DNA from: Gammaproteobacteria bacterium | Lineage (GTDB): Bacteria; Pseudomonadota; Gammaproteobacteria; Pseudomonadales; DSM-25080 | Reading direction: 5' to 3' | NCBI GenBank assembly: GCA_013372965.1 | Contig: JABXIR010000151.1 | Location: forward strand, 1 to 17,317 | DNA: 17,317 nucleotides | Part shown: positions 1-7,821 of the stretch, in pieces | Layout: each line of letters starts with the position of its first letter | How positions within the stretch are numbered: the stretch's first letter is position 1 | The notes under the pieces: generated by a model | The model's database searches: none | The model's input: only the letters and a program-made list of their open reading frames with translations | What the model was told of the DNA's origin: nothing | Made by a program: the position numbers and the translations under genes

Positions 1-1
1 A

Positions 2-640
2 CTCGCGATCTCTAAAGTGTTCTTTTGGATACCAGTGCTCGCTGGGCTCAGCCTCGCAACCGTCAGGTTTGTTCTTCTACCGATCATTGCTCGATACGAC
101 AGAATTCAAGAGTTTATCTTTTTACTGAGTGTGGGGTGGTGCCTGGGACTTGCTGAAATTGCCGAGCTCATGGGACTTTCTCGTGAAATTGGTGCGTTCT
201 TCGCTGGCGTTAGCTTAGCAAGCTCCCCGATTTCACAATATCTCGCCCTCAGTCTTAAGCCGCTTCGAGATTTCTTCTTGGTGATCTTTTTTTGCGCACT
301 AGGTGCGAGCTTGAATATCGGGCTACTTAGCGAGGTCGCGCTACCCGCGTTGACGCTTGCTGCTGTGATGCTCGCGCTCAAGCCCACGGCATTTCGATTG
401 TTAATTAGAGGTCAATCTGAGACTAATAAGCTGGCTTGGGACTTAGGTACTCGTCTAGGTCAAATCAGCGAATTCTCACTCATGATTGTATTTGTCGCGA
501 TCGCGAATTCGCTGGTCAGTGATCAAGCAGCGACCGTCATTCAGGTCGCTGCGATCCTAAGCTTCGTCGTATCGAGTTATCTAGTCGTCTTTAGGTTACC
601 CAATCCGATGGCTCCGAACGCCGAGCTTAGACGAGACTAG
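2..640 (+). CDS. Cation:proton antiporter, CPA2 family (KefB-like), C-terminal part only
   Basis: The reading frame is open to the left edge, so the true start lies outside the window and 212 residues are visible. The protein is very hydrophobic, with about seven predicted membrane segments (visible residues about 5-29, 36-53, 62-77, 90-106, 110-127, 154-170, 177-198). The stretch GAFFAGVSLA (64-73), followed by a hydrophobic segment ending in GASLN (101-105), matches the CPA2 core as in KefB/KefC, and RLGQISEFSL (151-160) is another family signature. Such proteins exchange Na+ or K+ for protons across the inner membrane. The protein ends soon after the last membrane segment, so it has no C-terminal TrkA-N/RCK regulatory domain, unlike KefB/KefC. 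The ion is not determinable from sequence. Its stop codon shares a palindromic CTAG with the stop of the convergent sohB gene. Confidence 0.85.
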   Translation, partial: LAISKVFFWIPVLAGLSLATVRFVLLPIIARYDRIQEFIFLLSVGWCLGLAEIAELMGLSREIGAFFAGVSLASSPISQYLALSLKPLRDFFLVIFFCALGASLNIGLLSEVALPALTLAAVMLALKPTAFRLLIRGQSETNKLAWDLGTRLGQISEFSLMIVFVAIANSLVSDQAATVIQVAAILSFVVSSYLVVFRLPNPMAPNAELRRD

Positions 641-1689
641 ACGTTGGGACGCTGCATCGCTGAATAAAGTGAGATGACACCACGTTTGACGGTGGATAAC
701 GCAGCGATCCCGAGTCGATCAGCCATGCCAACTTTTTCTCGCCACTCGACGCTGAACTGATCGTACTTTTCACGCCCCGAAAACAAATAATCGTCACAGG
801 TTTGAATTTCGTCGATTAGATTGAGCTCGAGTGCACGCTTTCCGTACCATGCCTCTCCCGTAGCAACACGGTCAATATCGAGTTTCGGACGCGCCTCCGC
901 GACCATTTCCTTAAAGAGTGAGTGAATATCCTCGAGCTCTTCTTTGAACTTTTCACGAGCCTCATCCGTGTTTTCACCCAACATAGTCAATGTACGCTTG
1001 AACTTACCCGCCGTATGGAGCTCAACATCGACATGATTTTTTTTGAGTAATCGATGAAAGTTTGGCATCTGTGCCAGCACACCAATCGAACCAACCACGG
1101 CAAACGGTGATGCAATAATTTTATCGCCAAGGCAAGCCATCATGTATCCACCACTTGCAGCCACTTTATCAATCGCAATAGTAAGCGTTAGATCCGCTTT
1201 CTTTAGGCGATCGAGTTGCGCCGCGGCAAATCCGTATCCATGAACCACACCACCAGGGCTTTCGAGCCGAACAACGACTTCATCACCAGGTTTCGCAATC
1301 GATAATATGGCAGTTACCTCGAAACGAAGTAATTCAGCTTGCGACGCTTTAATATCTCCATCGAACTCGATGACGAAGCGACGCGGTTTTATATCATTGT
1401 CATTCTGCGTTTTATCGTTTGTCGTTTTCTTCGACTCTTTCTTCTTCGCCTTTTCAGCTTTCTTGTCGGCCTTTTGCTTATCCTTTACTTCTTTGTCTGA
1501 AGCAATGGCTTGGAACATGGTGTCAGCGTAATCGGAAAAGTTGTCATTAATATCTTCTACGAAGATACCGCCCTTCTTTTCGCGTTTCTTCATGCCCGCG
1601 GCTGTAACCACTACAATCACGATGACAATACTCGCCACGACCGTGATTGCTTTTAGTAAAAAGAGACCGTAGTCACTAATGAATTCCAA
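637..1689 (-). CDS. sohB: SohB inner-membrane serine peptidase, S49 (SppA-like) family
   Basis: This is a membrane-anchored S49 serine protease in which a Ser/Lys dyad acts on the periplasmic side; the substrate is not well defined. I place the start at TTG (1689-1687), giving 350 residues, because AAGGAG (1701-1696) lies six bases upstream and the product then begins MEFISDYGLFL, closely matching the remembered E. coli N-terminus MELLSEYGLFL. The open frame extends to an ATG at 1704 (355 residues), but that ATG has no upstream Shine-Dalgarno. In the 355-residue numbering there is one N-terminal membrane segment (about 14-36), a lysine-rich linker (about 70-108), and the peptidase domain with nucleophile Ser184 in VAASGGYMMA and Lys236 in AGKFKRT, spaced 52 residues as in the family. 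It is convergent with the antiporter (4-bp overlap, no terminator) and divergent from the dehydrogenase. Confidence 0.95.
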   Translation of the reverse strand: MEFISDYGLFLLKAITVVASIVIVIVVVTAAGMKKREKKGGIFVEDINDNFSDYADTMFQAIASDKEVKDKQKADKKAEKAKKKESKKTTNDKTQNDNDIKPRRFVIEFDGDIKASQAELLRFEVTAILSIAKPGDEVVVRLESPGGVVHGYGFAAAQLDRLKKADLTLTIAIDKVAASGGYMMACLGDKIIASPFAVVGSIGVLAQMPNFHRLLKKNHVDVELHTAGKFKRTLTMLGENTDEAREKFKEELEDIHSLFKEMVAEARPKLDIDRVATGEAWYGKRALELNLIDEIQTCDDYLFSGREKYDQFSVEWREKVGMADRLGIAALSTVKRGVISLYSAMQRPNV

Positions 1690-1810
1690 GTTTCGCTCCT
1701 TCATAAAACGTTGTAATTATTCAAATTAATGCTCATGCTATCACAAGTCCAATCGCGAAAAACAATCGAATCAACAGCGAAACAAACAACATAATAAGGC
1801 TATAAAGTTT

Positions 1811-2560
1811 ATGAAAAATCCCTTCGATCTTACTAACAAAGTAGCACTCGTGACCGGAGCGAGCCGAGGTATCGGAAAATCAATTGCGATGCTCTTCGCG
1901 CAGTTTGGTGCGCATGTCATCGTATCCAGCCGAAAAATTGATGGATGCCAGCAAGTCGTCGACGAGATTGAGGCCCTCGGGTTCAGCGCAGAGGCCCTTG
2001 CTCTTCACGTTGGTTCAATGGACGATATTAATTCAGCGTTTGAAGCGATTGAATCAAAACACGGCAAATTGGACATTCTTGTTAACAATGCCGCAACCAA
2101 TCCTTATTTCGGACCAATCGAAGACACCCCAGAATCAGCTTTCGACAAAATCGTCCAAGTCAATCTGAAAGGCTACTTCTATATGTGCAGCAATGCGGTC
2201 AAGATGATGTCGAAGCACGGGGGCGGCTCGATTATTAACGTTGCGAGTATTAATGGAAAACAACCTGGCCCTTGGCAAGGCGTGTACTCAATCACCAAAG
2301 CCGGCGTCATTAATATGACTCAAGCGTTCGCCAAAGAATGTGCAAAAGATAATGTACGCGTTAACGCCTTATTGCCTGGACTTACCGATACGAAATTTGC
2401 CTCGGCACTTACGGAAAATAAAGAATTCCTGTCACGAATCCCCATGTATCGCGCAGCACAACCTGAAGAAATGGCGGGAGCCGTCTTATTGTTCGCGTCC
2501 GATGCCGGCAGCTACACTACTGGAACCTGTATGAACGTCGACGGAGGCTTTCTAGCTTAA
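1811..2560 (+). CDS. Short-chain dehydrogenase/reductase (SDR), classical type
   Basis: This is a 249-residue cytosolic NAD(P)-dependent oxidoreductase with a Rossmann fold. The cofactor motif TGASRGIG is at 15-22, NNAA at 92-95 (usually NNAG), the structural Asn at 118 in VNLKG, and the catalytic Ser146, Tyr159 and Lys163 (YSITK). The C-terminal region GTCMNVDGGF is typical of the family. The sequence NNAATNPYFG resembles DHRS4-type carbonyl reductases (from memory), but the substrate cannot be read from the sequence. The length is normal. The start is ATG with a weak TAAGG about 11 bases upstream. No confident promoter was found in the 121-bp region shared with the divergent sohB. The 3' end overlaps the convergent nudC by 9 bp. 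In Pseudomonas a related SDR lies in the same neighbourhood (from memory), so it seems to be a conserved member of this region. Confidence 0.9.
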   Translation: MKNPFDLTNKVALVTGASRGIGKSIAMLFAQFGAHVIVSSRKIDGCQQVVDEIEALGFSAEALALHVGSMDDINSAFEAIESKHGKLDILVNNAATNPYFGPIEDTPESAFDKIVQVNLKGYFYMCSNAVKMMSKHGGGSIINVASINGKQPGPWQGVYSITKAGVINMTQAFAKECAKDNVRVNALLPGLTDTKFASALTENKEFLSRIPMYRAAQPEEMAGAVLLFASDAGSYTTGTCMNVDGGFLA

Positions 2561-3277
2561 CTTGCCGTCTAGCCACCGCTCGATCATCAACCGTGAGATG
2601 GTTCCGGGCGGTGGAATTATCGGCAGAGCCGATTTATCGAACCACTGTAAGTCGGCTAGTTCGGAGCGATCAGGTTTGAGTTCGCCTTCTTTCCATTTCG
2701 CGTGATACGCCAGCATAAACTGACCGGGGAAAGGCCACGATTGGCTACCAACGTAGGACACGTCGTCAACCCAAATACCCGCCTCTTCCTTGACCTCTCG
2801 AATCACGGCCGTTTCAGCTGACTCTCCTACTTCAATGAAACCTGCAAGAACACTGTAAACCGGCGTTTTACCCCGTTTGTGATTTGCTAAAAGAACTTGA
2901 TCGTCCTTGGTAACAATCACAATCACACAGGGTGACAATCTGGGATAATTTCGATGCCCACAATGATCGCAAAGCATTGCTAGCTCTTGTAAGTGACGAC
3001 GTGCTCGATCACCGCAACGTGAACAAAAACGATGGCTACGAAACCAACCAGCCACCTCTAATGCTGCGGCCACTGGCTCTTGCGCACTCATATCTAGGGA
3101 TAAAACGGCCTCTCGTGCTTTTATGGCACGAACGGGTTCATCTGGAATCACGACGGTAATTGACCTACCGATGGGAGATAAATCGATCCTCTCACCGTCT
3201 ATGTTCGGCTCACTCGAGAAGAAAAAGCCATCATCACCCACCTCGAGCTCAATACCATCGGTCACAATCCATTGCAT
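2552..3277 (-). CDS. nudC: NADH pyrophosphatase NudC (Nudix; also NAD-cap decapping)
   Basis: The 241-residue Nudix hydrolase cleaves NADH to NMNH and AMP; in E. coli the family also removes the NAD cap from RNA 5' ends. A four-cysteine zinc site is formed by Cys85, Cys88, Cys103 and Cys106. The Nudix box runs from Gly146 to Ile168 and is complete (G-x5-E-x7-REVKEEAGI). It is followed by SQSWPFPGQ (178-186), a slight variant of the SQPWPFPxS motif that separates NADH pyrophosphatases from other Nudix enzymes. The ATG overlaps the TAA of the upstream fimL-like gene by one base (TAATG), implying translational coupling and one transcript. The 3' end overlaps the convergent SDR gene by 9 bp, so there is no space for a terminator between them. 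Confidence 0.95.
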   Translation of the reverse strand: MQWIVTDGIELEVGDDGFFFSSEPNIDGERIDLSPIGRSITVVIPDEPVRAIKAREAVLSLDMSAQEPVAAALEVAGWFRSHRFCSRCGDRARRHLQELAMLCDHCGHRNYPRLSPCVIVIVTKDDQVLLANHKRGKTPVYSVLAGFIEVGESAETAVIREVKEEAGIWVDDVSYVGSQSWPFPGQFMLAYHAKWKEGELKPDRSELADLQWFDKSALPIIPPPGTISRLMIERWLDGKLS

Positions 3278-4914
3278 TAGTTGGCATAACCCACTGCAGC
3301 GAGGGATTCATCAGCCATATCGAGAATCTTATCGTCCGGAAATTCGGAGTACTTTAATTGGTCGAAATAATACTCGAGACCGATGAGCGCGTCAGCGAAT
3401 GTCTCAAGCATTGGCTCGATACCGCCCTCATCAATCGCATTATGTACACGGTCATGAACAAAACGCTGTGCTTTTGTAACAACCGCTGCCGCACGTGACA
3501 AATTAAGCGCGAATGCTACACCGCGGATCGTTTCAAGTGCGGGACCAATCAGTTCGATTTGTTCTGGGTCAAAGCCTGTCTCGATAAAGTTGCTTAGCGA
3601 TTGCTTTAATAGCACGATCTGCTGCTTCGCTTCCTCAAGAGCGAGCGTCCGCGTTTGATCTAGCAAACTCACGGCAACCTGAGCACTGCGAGCATCCTCG
3701 TTAAAGGCATCAAGGCCTACCGTACCGCCCTTGTTAAGTCGATCCATACACGAATCGAGATACAACAGTAAATCGGCCACAGTAGACACGGTTGGATCAT
3801 CAATCACTTGGCCATGACTCGCTTCAAGAATGTCATTAATTTGATTTCGAACCAATACAGATACGGTACCCAACCCAACCATTTCCAATGTATTCGCAAT
3901 ACGTTTGAGGCCACCAATGAGCTGATCGACGCGGCTCACCTCTCTATTAGCCTCACTCTGAGACATAATCTCGAGCAACTCTTTTGAATGGCGGATGTCT
4001 TCTTTAACTAAAACAGCGACCGAGTCGAGCGTCGAAACTGAAACGCCATTCAGACTCAGCATCCCAGAGCTTAGCTGTGCGAGAGAATACGGAAGTTCGC
4101 CGTCAAAGTGCGATACCAAAACCTCTCGATCAGACGCGCGAAGCGCTGCCGCAAGCCAGCAGATTGCGCCCCACGCATCGTTGAACCCTTCCACTGTGGC
4201 CGTCTTACGAATGACCGAGTTCAAATACACATCGAGGAAACGAAATTGGCGTTTAGCAATATTGGGAAGCTCAACGTCATGAATCGCTGACATGACCTTC
4301 GCCGAACTCTCCCAAAGTAGTTTATCGGCATGATCGCTCATACCTGAAAGTCGGGTCGTCGCTCGCTCGAGTAGCAGAAGCGCGCGATCCGATTCTCCCT
4401 GAAGTAAGGCAATCAGACCCGTTTGGAGCATAATGCGTTGACGACGCAGCGTCGCCTCGTCGACGTTATATTCACTCACTTCGGTTGCTGGGTGAAATCC
4501 ATCGAGCCAGTGGTAAACACGAGATGGAGAAGTTTTCAGGAAGCGCTGCAACGAATTGAGCGGTTCGATCAACATTTCTGGGCTGTTAATGCCGCCGGCA
4601 ATGATCAAGTCGACGTAGCGTTCGGTTAGCAAAATGGTTGTGGCTAAGCTGGCACGCTTGTCCTCGGCAAGGTCACGGATTGCTCCCGACGATAACACTT
4701 GTGATGCCGTACCAAGGAGAGTCCCTAAACTCGGTAAGTTGAGTAACTTAGCTGTACTCGCAAGACGCAATAACTCGTTGGCTGACTCGTCGAGTTTTTC
4801 GTTGTCGGCGTCGTTGCTAATCCATTCTTCCAGCAGAGCTACCGCTTTGTGTAAAGATGCGTGAAAATCTTCTTTAACTAGAGCGAGTGATGCAGCGGTG
4901 TTTGTTTGACCCAC
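3277..4914 (-). CDS. fimL: FimL-like protein (ChpA N-terminal / degenerate Hpt type)
   Basis: This 545-residue, mostly helical, soluble protein has no enzyme motif. The N-terminus (LALVKEDFHASLHKAVALLE, 10-29) resembles Pseudomonas FimL and the N-terminal part of ChpA, where FimL supports type IV pilus function and cAMP signalling through the Chp/FimV system. The length is close to FimL (about 557 residues, from memory). Three stretches have the spacing of a histidine-phosphotransfer motif but lack the histidine: ending at Leu60 (Leu49 in place of His), Leu348 (Lys337) and Leu472 (Glu461). The start is GTG, supported by GGAGG six bases upstream. The gene lies directly upstream of nudC (1-bp overlap) and divergent from nhaB, and fimL-nudC with nhaB nearby is also the arrangement I recall in P. 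aeruginosa. No pilus genes are in this window, so the role is inferred from family and synteny. Confidence 0.7.
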   Translation of the reverse strand: MGQTNTAASLALVKEDFHASLHKAVALLEEWISNDADNEKLDESANELLRLASTAKLLNLPSLGTLLGTASQVLSSGAIRDLAEDKRASLATTILLTERYVDLIIAGGINSPEMLIEPLNSLQRFLKTSPSRVYHWLDGFHPATEVSEYNVDEATLRRQRIMLQTGLIALLQGESDRALLLLERATTRLSGMSDHADKLLWESSAKVMSAIHDVELPNIAKRQFRFLDVYLNSVIRKTATVEGFNDAWGAICWLAAALRASDREVLVSHFDGELPYSLAQLSSGMLSLNGVSVSTLDSVAVLVKEDIRHSKELLEIMSQSEANREVSRVDQLIGGLKRIANTLEMVGLGTVSVLVRNQINDILEASHGQVIDDPTVSTVADLLLYLDSCMDRLNKGGTVGLDAFNEDARSAQVAVSLLDQTRTLALEEAKQQIVLLKQSLSNFIETGFDPEQIELIGPALETIRGVAFALNLSRAAAVVTKAQRFVHDRVHNAIDEGGIEPMLETFADALIGLEYYFDQLKYSEFPDDKILDMADESLAAVGYAN

Positions 4915-4946
4915 GTTAATCCTCCGAGGGGCTTTGTTTTTTATTC

Positions 4947-4975
4947 ATATTACCCTTGGTAAAGAAATAGAACAA
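4947..4975 (-). promoter_or_regulatory. Possible sigma-70 promoter for fimL-nudC
   Basis: Reading the minus strand, TTGTTC (4975-4970) is separated by 17 bases from TAATAT (4952-4947), about 33 bases before the GTG of the fimL-like gene. The -35 matches only three of six consensus bases and the -10 matches four. It is the best candidate in the 212-bp region between fimL and the proposed nhaB start. The rest of that region is AT-rich and I see no further clear signal in it; in particular no convincing nhaB promoter. Confidence 0.3.
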
Positions 4976-5126
4976 ACAACATAAGCAGTGTATTTCCTTG
5001 AATTTGCGAACTTGTAGTTATTTTTAGAGCAAAAAATATTACTTGAAAAATCTCTCCGTTCGAGCAAAGGTTAAGTCCGCCTTGGTATATGAAAAAAAAC
5101 AACTGCTTAAAATAGGTAGCATTTCA

Positions 5127-6605
5127 ATGATCTCTAGTATTGCAACGGCGAGCGTCACCAACTTTTTAGGGAATTCACCTAACTGGTACAAGCTAAGTAT
5201 TGTGACGTTTCTAATCGTAAATCCAATGTTACTGATTGGGCTTGGGCCAACGGTCGCAGGCTGGGTTCTGATTGCCGAGTTTATATTCACTCTCGCCATG
5301 GCCTTGAAATGCTACCCACTGTTACCGGGTGGTTTGTTGGCAATACAGGCCGTCATGCTCGGCTTAACATCCACAGATGCGGTATTAGCGGAGACGGTTA
5401 ATAATATAGAGGTCATTCTGTTGCTAATTTTCATGGTTGCAGGGATTTACTTTATGCAAGCCATGTTGCTTTACATCTTCACTAAAATCCTCATAAAAAT
5501 TCGGCATAAGATTTTACTCTCGGTGCTATTTTCGCTAAGCGCAGCCGTTTTGTCCGCATTCCTAGATGCCCTAACCGTCACCGCCGTCCTCATTACGGTG
5601 GCCGTGGGCTTCTACAACGTCTACAACAACGTTTACTCGGCTTTAGTGCAAAACCACGAGGTGAGTGATAAAGAACGGGCGCAACACGGCGAAAGTCTCG
5701 AAGAATTTCGAGCTTTTTTAAGAAGCATTATGATGCACGGTGCAATTGGCACAGCGCTTGGTGGTGTAAGTACTTTAGTCGGCGAACCACAAAACCTCAT
5801 TATCGGTGAACGGCTTGACTGGAACTTCGTCGACTTTTACCTAAACATGGCGCACATTACGATGCCCATTTTAGCGGTCGGGCTCATTACCTGCGTCTGC
5901 GTTGAAAAGCTTAAATGGTTCGGTTATGGATCTAACATGCCGGACGACGTGTATGCAGTGCTTAAATCGTACGATGATGATCAGACCGAAAAGCGCTCAC
6001 ATACCGATCGTGCGAAGTTGATTACCCAGGGGCTGGTGGCGATCTTACTCGTACTATCCTTAGCTTTTCACGTCGCAGCAGTCGGACTGATCGGCTTGTT
6101 AGTGATTATTCTCCTGACTTCGTTTAACGGAGTGACCGAAGAACATCAAATCGGCCATGCTTTCCAAGAGGCCCTGCCCTTCACTGCGCTGCTCGTCGTA
6201 TTCTTTTCGATCGTCGCGGTGATTCATGAGCAGCACTTGTTTACGCCGGTTATTCATCTGGTGATGCAATTACCCCTCGATGACCAACCAGAAATGTTTT
6301 TCGTTGCAAACGGTTTATTATCGATGATTTCCGACAACGTTTTCGTGGCAACGGTATACATCGATGAAGTGACAGCGCTGTATGAAGCAGGCGAAATTAC
6401 ACGAGCACACTATGAAGAACTGGCGATCGCAATCAACACAGGAACCAACCTCCCTAGTGTCGCAACACCCAATGGTCAAGCCGCGTTCTTATTCTTACTG
6501 ACATCTGCGATCGCGCCGTTAATTAGGCTTAGCTATGGCCGAATGGTGATGATGGCTCTTCCGTATACCCTCGTTCTCGGCTTGTCTGGATACCTGCTTA
6601 TTTAG
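5127..6605 (+). CDS. nhaB: Na+/H+ antiporter NhaB
   Basis: NhaB exports Na+ in exchange for protons across the inner membrane, for sodium and pH homeostasis. Long stretches match the remembered E. coli protein: NFLG-SP-WYKL near the N-terminus, EFIFTLAMALKCYPLLPGG, LSAFLDALT, GTALGG followed by VGEPQNLI, and near the C-terminus NTGTNLPSVATPNGQAAFLF then LIRLSYGRMV. The protein has many hydrophobic membrane segments. I choose ATG 5127 (492 residues) because it puts 11 residues before NFLG, as in E. coli, and follows an AGGT nine bases upstream. The frame is open further upstream to a TTG at 5043 (520 residues), but that extension is lysine-rich, has no clear Shine-Dalgarno and no counterpart in E. 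coli NhaB. The C-terminus is about 20 residues shorter than in E. coli. It is divergent from the fimL-like gene and convergent with dnaQ. Confidence 0.95.
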   Translation: MISSIATASVTNFLGNSPNWYKLSIVTFLIVNPMLLIGLGPTVAGWVLIAEFIFTLAMALKCYPLLPGGLLAIQAVMLGLTSTDAVLAETVNNIEVILLLIFMVAGIYFMQAMLLYIFTKILIKIRHKILLSVLFSLSAAVLSAFLDALTVTAVLITVAVGFYNVYNNVYSALVQNHEVSDKERAQHGESLEEFRAFLRSIMMHGAIGTALGGVSTLVGEPQNLIIGERLDWNFVDFYLNMAHITMPILAVGLITCVCVEKLKWFGYGSNMPDDVYAVLKSYDDDQTEKRSHTDRAKLITQGLVAILLVLSLAFHVAAVGLIGLLVIILLTSFNGVTEEHQIGHAFQEALPFTALLVVFFSIVAVIHEQHLFTPVIHLVMQLPLDDQPEMFFVANGLLSMISDNVFVATVYIDEVTALYEAGEITRAHYEELAIAINTGTNLPSVATPNGQAAFLFLLTSAIAPLIRLSYGRMVMMALPYTLVLGLSGYLLI

Positions 6606-6613
6606 TATCGCTG

Positions 6614-6646
6614 CAACGCCTTCGAGTACCTGACTCGAGGGCGTTG
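6614..6646. terminator. Strong hairpin between convergent nhaB and dnaQ (no U tract)
   Basis: The arms CAACGCCTTCGAGT (6614-6627) and ACTCGAGGGCGTTG (6633-6646) pair over 14 positions with a single G-T wobble, around a 5-base loop. It begins eight bases after the nhaB stop and ends 18 bases before the dnaQ stop, which is where a shared terminator is expected. Neither strand has a run of T after the stem, so it is not a classical intrinsic terminator. It may instead block 3' exonucleases after Rho-dependent termination. Confidence 0.5.
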
Positions 6647-6664
6647 GACCACGATGGGCGCCAT

Positions 6665-7381
6665 CTAGTGTTTAAACGTATCAAAGATACATTGATCACC
6701 ACTTGCTTTGCGCAAAGACTCGAGTTTATCAAAATGAGCCTGACGCTCTGCAGCGCTAATTTGATAGATTGGCAACTGACCTAATTTACTGCGATCAATC
6801 GGTTTGAGCGGCATCACTTGATCTGACGAACTGCCATCGTCGGACGCGAGATCGAGATGTTTTTGACCACCGGTCATCGCCAAATACACTTCGGCTAGGA
6901 TCTCTGAGTCAAGTAACGCGCCGTGATAGGTTCGATCTCTATTGCTAATCGGATATTCTTTCGCCAGCGCATCCAGCGAGTTGCGCTTATCTGGTCTGAG
7001 TTCTTTTGCCATAACGAGCGTATCAAGAACCGATACCACATCGTCTAGCGGTGGATACCCGCGATTAAGCAGTTCAAACTCGTGATTTAAGAACCCCATA
7101 TCGAACGGAGCGTTGTGAATAATTAACTCCGCCCCTTTGACGAATTCGAAAAACTCCTGCGCCACTTGAGCAAAAAGAGGTTTGTCCGCCAAAAACTCGT
7201 TGGTGATTCCGTGAACATCAATCGCCTCCTGCGGGACTTCACGCTCGGGCTGAATATATTGGTGATAGACGTTTCCCGTTGGCTTTCGATCAACCAACTC
7301 AATACACCCAATTTCGATGATTCGATGCCCATCCTTCGGATTAATACCGGTGGTTTCAGTATCAAGAACGATCTGTCTCAT
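6665..7381 (-). CDS. dnaQ: DNA polymerase III epsilon subunit (proofreading 3'-5' exonuclease)
   Basis: The 238-residue DEDDh exonuclease proofreads newly made DNA within the polymerase III core, bound to the alpha subunit. All catalytic residues are visible: Asp7 and Glu9 in LDTETTG (Exo I), Asp94 in HNAPFD (Exo II), and His153 and Asp158 in YHGALLDSE (Exo III). EILAEVYLAMTGGQ follows, as in E. coli. The C-terminal part (about 180-238) is the expected linker and alpha-binding tail. The ATG overlaps the TGA of rnhA (ATGA, 4 bp), so it is translationally coupled and last in the yafS-rnhA-dnaQ operon. In E. coli dnaQ and rnhA are adjacent but divergent, whereas here they are co-directional, as I recall for Pseudomonas. 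The downstream hairpin at 6614-6646 probably ends the transcript. Confidence 0.97.
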   Translation of the reverse strand: MRQIVLDTETTGINPKDGHRIIEIGCIELVDRKPTGNVYHQYIQPEREVPQEAIDVHGITNEFLADKPLFAQVAQEFFEFVKGAELIIHNAPFDMGFLNHEFELLNRGYPPLDDVVSVLDTLVMAKELRPDKRNSLDALAKEYPISNRDRTYHGALLDSEILAEVYLAMTGGQKHLDLASDDGSSSDQVMPLKPIDRSKLGQLPIYQISAAERQAHFDKLESLRKASGDQCIFDTFKH

Positions 7382-7821
7382 GCATTGCCCTTTAGCTTTT
7401 CAATACCTAAGTTTGCAAGCTCATCTGCCAGTTCATTACCTTCATGACCCGAATGACCTTTAACCCAGTGCCATTTAATTTTATGTTTGTTAATCACAGC
7501 GTCTAACTCTTGCCATAACGCCTGATTTTTAACAGGTTGCTTTGCGCTCGTCTTCCAACCGCGTTGCTTCCAGTTTTCCATCCATTCCAAAACCCCCTTA
7601 CGCAGATACTGAGAGTCCGTATATAGGTCGACGTCACACGGCTCCGTCAACGCTTGCAAAGCCTTAATCGCTGCTAACAACTCCATCTGATTATTCGTGG
7701 TGTCATTTTGACCGCCACACAAGGTCTTTTGGTGTTTGCCAAAACGGAGTACCGCTCCCCAACCGCCTGGACCGGGGTTTCCTTTACAAGCGCCATCGGT
7801 AAATATGGTTATATTCTTCAA
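7378..7821 (-). CDS. rnhA: Ribonuclease HI
   Basis: The 147-residue enzyme cuts the RNA strand of RNA-DNA hybrids, removing R-loops and primers in the cytoplasm. Catalytic Asp9 (IFTDGACKGNPGPGG), Glu47 (NNQMELLA), Asp69 (YTDSQY) and Asp133 (NELADELA) are present, as is the flexible-loop His123 (KGHSGHEGN). The basic handle region is seen at about 84-100. The start codon is TTG (7821-7819): an in-frame TAG lies immediately upstream, so no earlier start is possible, and the resulting N-terminus fits the family. The TTG overlaps the TGA of the upstream methyltransferase gene (TTGA, 4 bp). The ribosome site is weak (GAGAGA about 10 bases upstream), which suggests expression by coupling to the upstream gene. 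Confidence 0.97.
   Translation of the reverse strand: MKNITIFTDGACKGNPGPGGWGAVLRFGKHQKTLCGGQNDTTNNQMELLAAIKALQALTEPCDVDLYTDSQYLRKGVLEWMENWKQRGWKTSAKQPVKNQALWQELDAVINKHKIKWHWVKGHSGHEGNELADELANLGIEKLKGNA

Noticed and set aside
1425..1500. Lysine-rich, low-complexity part of sohB as a possible frameshift or repeat
   Set aside because: A variable, charged linker after the membrane anchor is normal in SohB (E. coli has one too), and the frame is intact on both sides.
1690..1810. Promoters in the sohB/SDR divergent region
   Set aside because: The best sohB candidate (TTGGAC, 17 bases, TTAATT) has a -10 with only three of six consensus bases, and none is better on the plus strand; AT-rich DNA gives such matches by chance.
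5004..5040. Possible nhaB promoter (for example TTGTAG, 17 bases, AATATT)
   Set aside because: Both hexamers are weak and several equally poor alternatives exist in the same AT-rich stretch.
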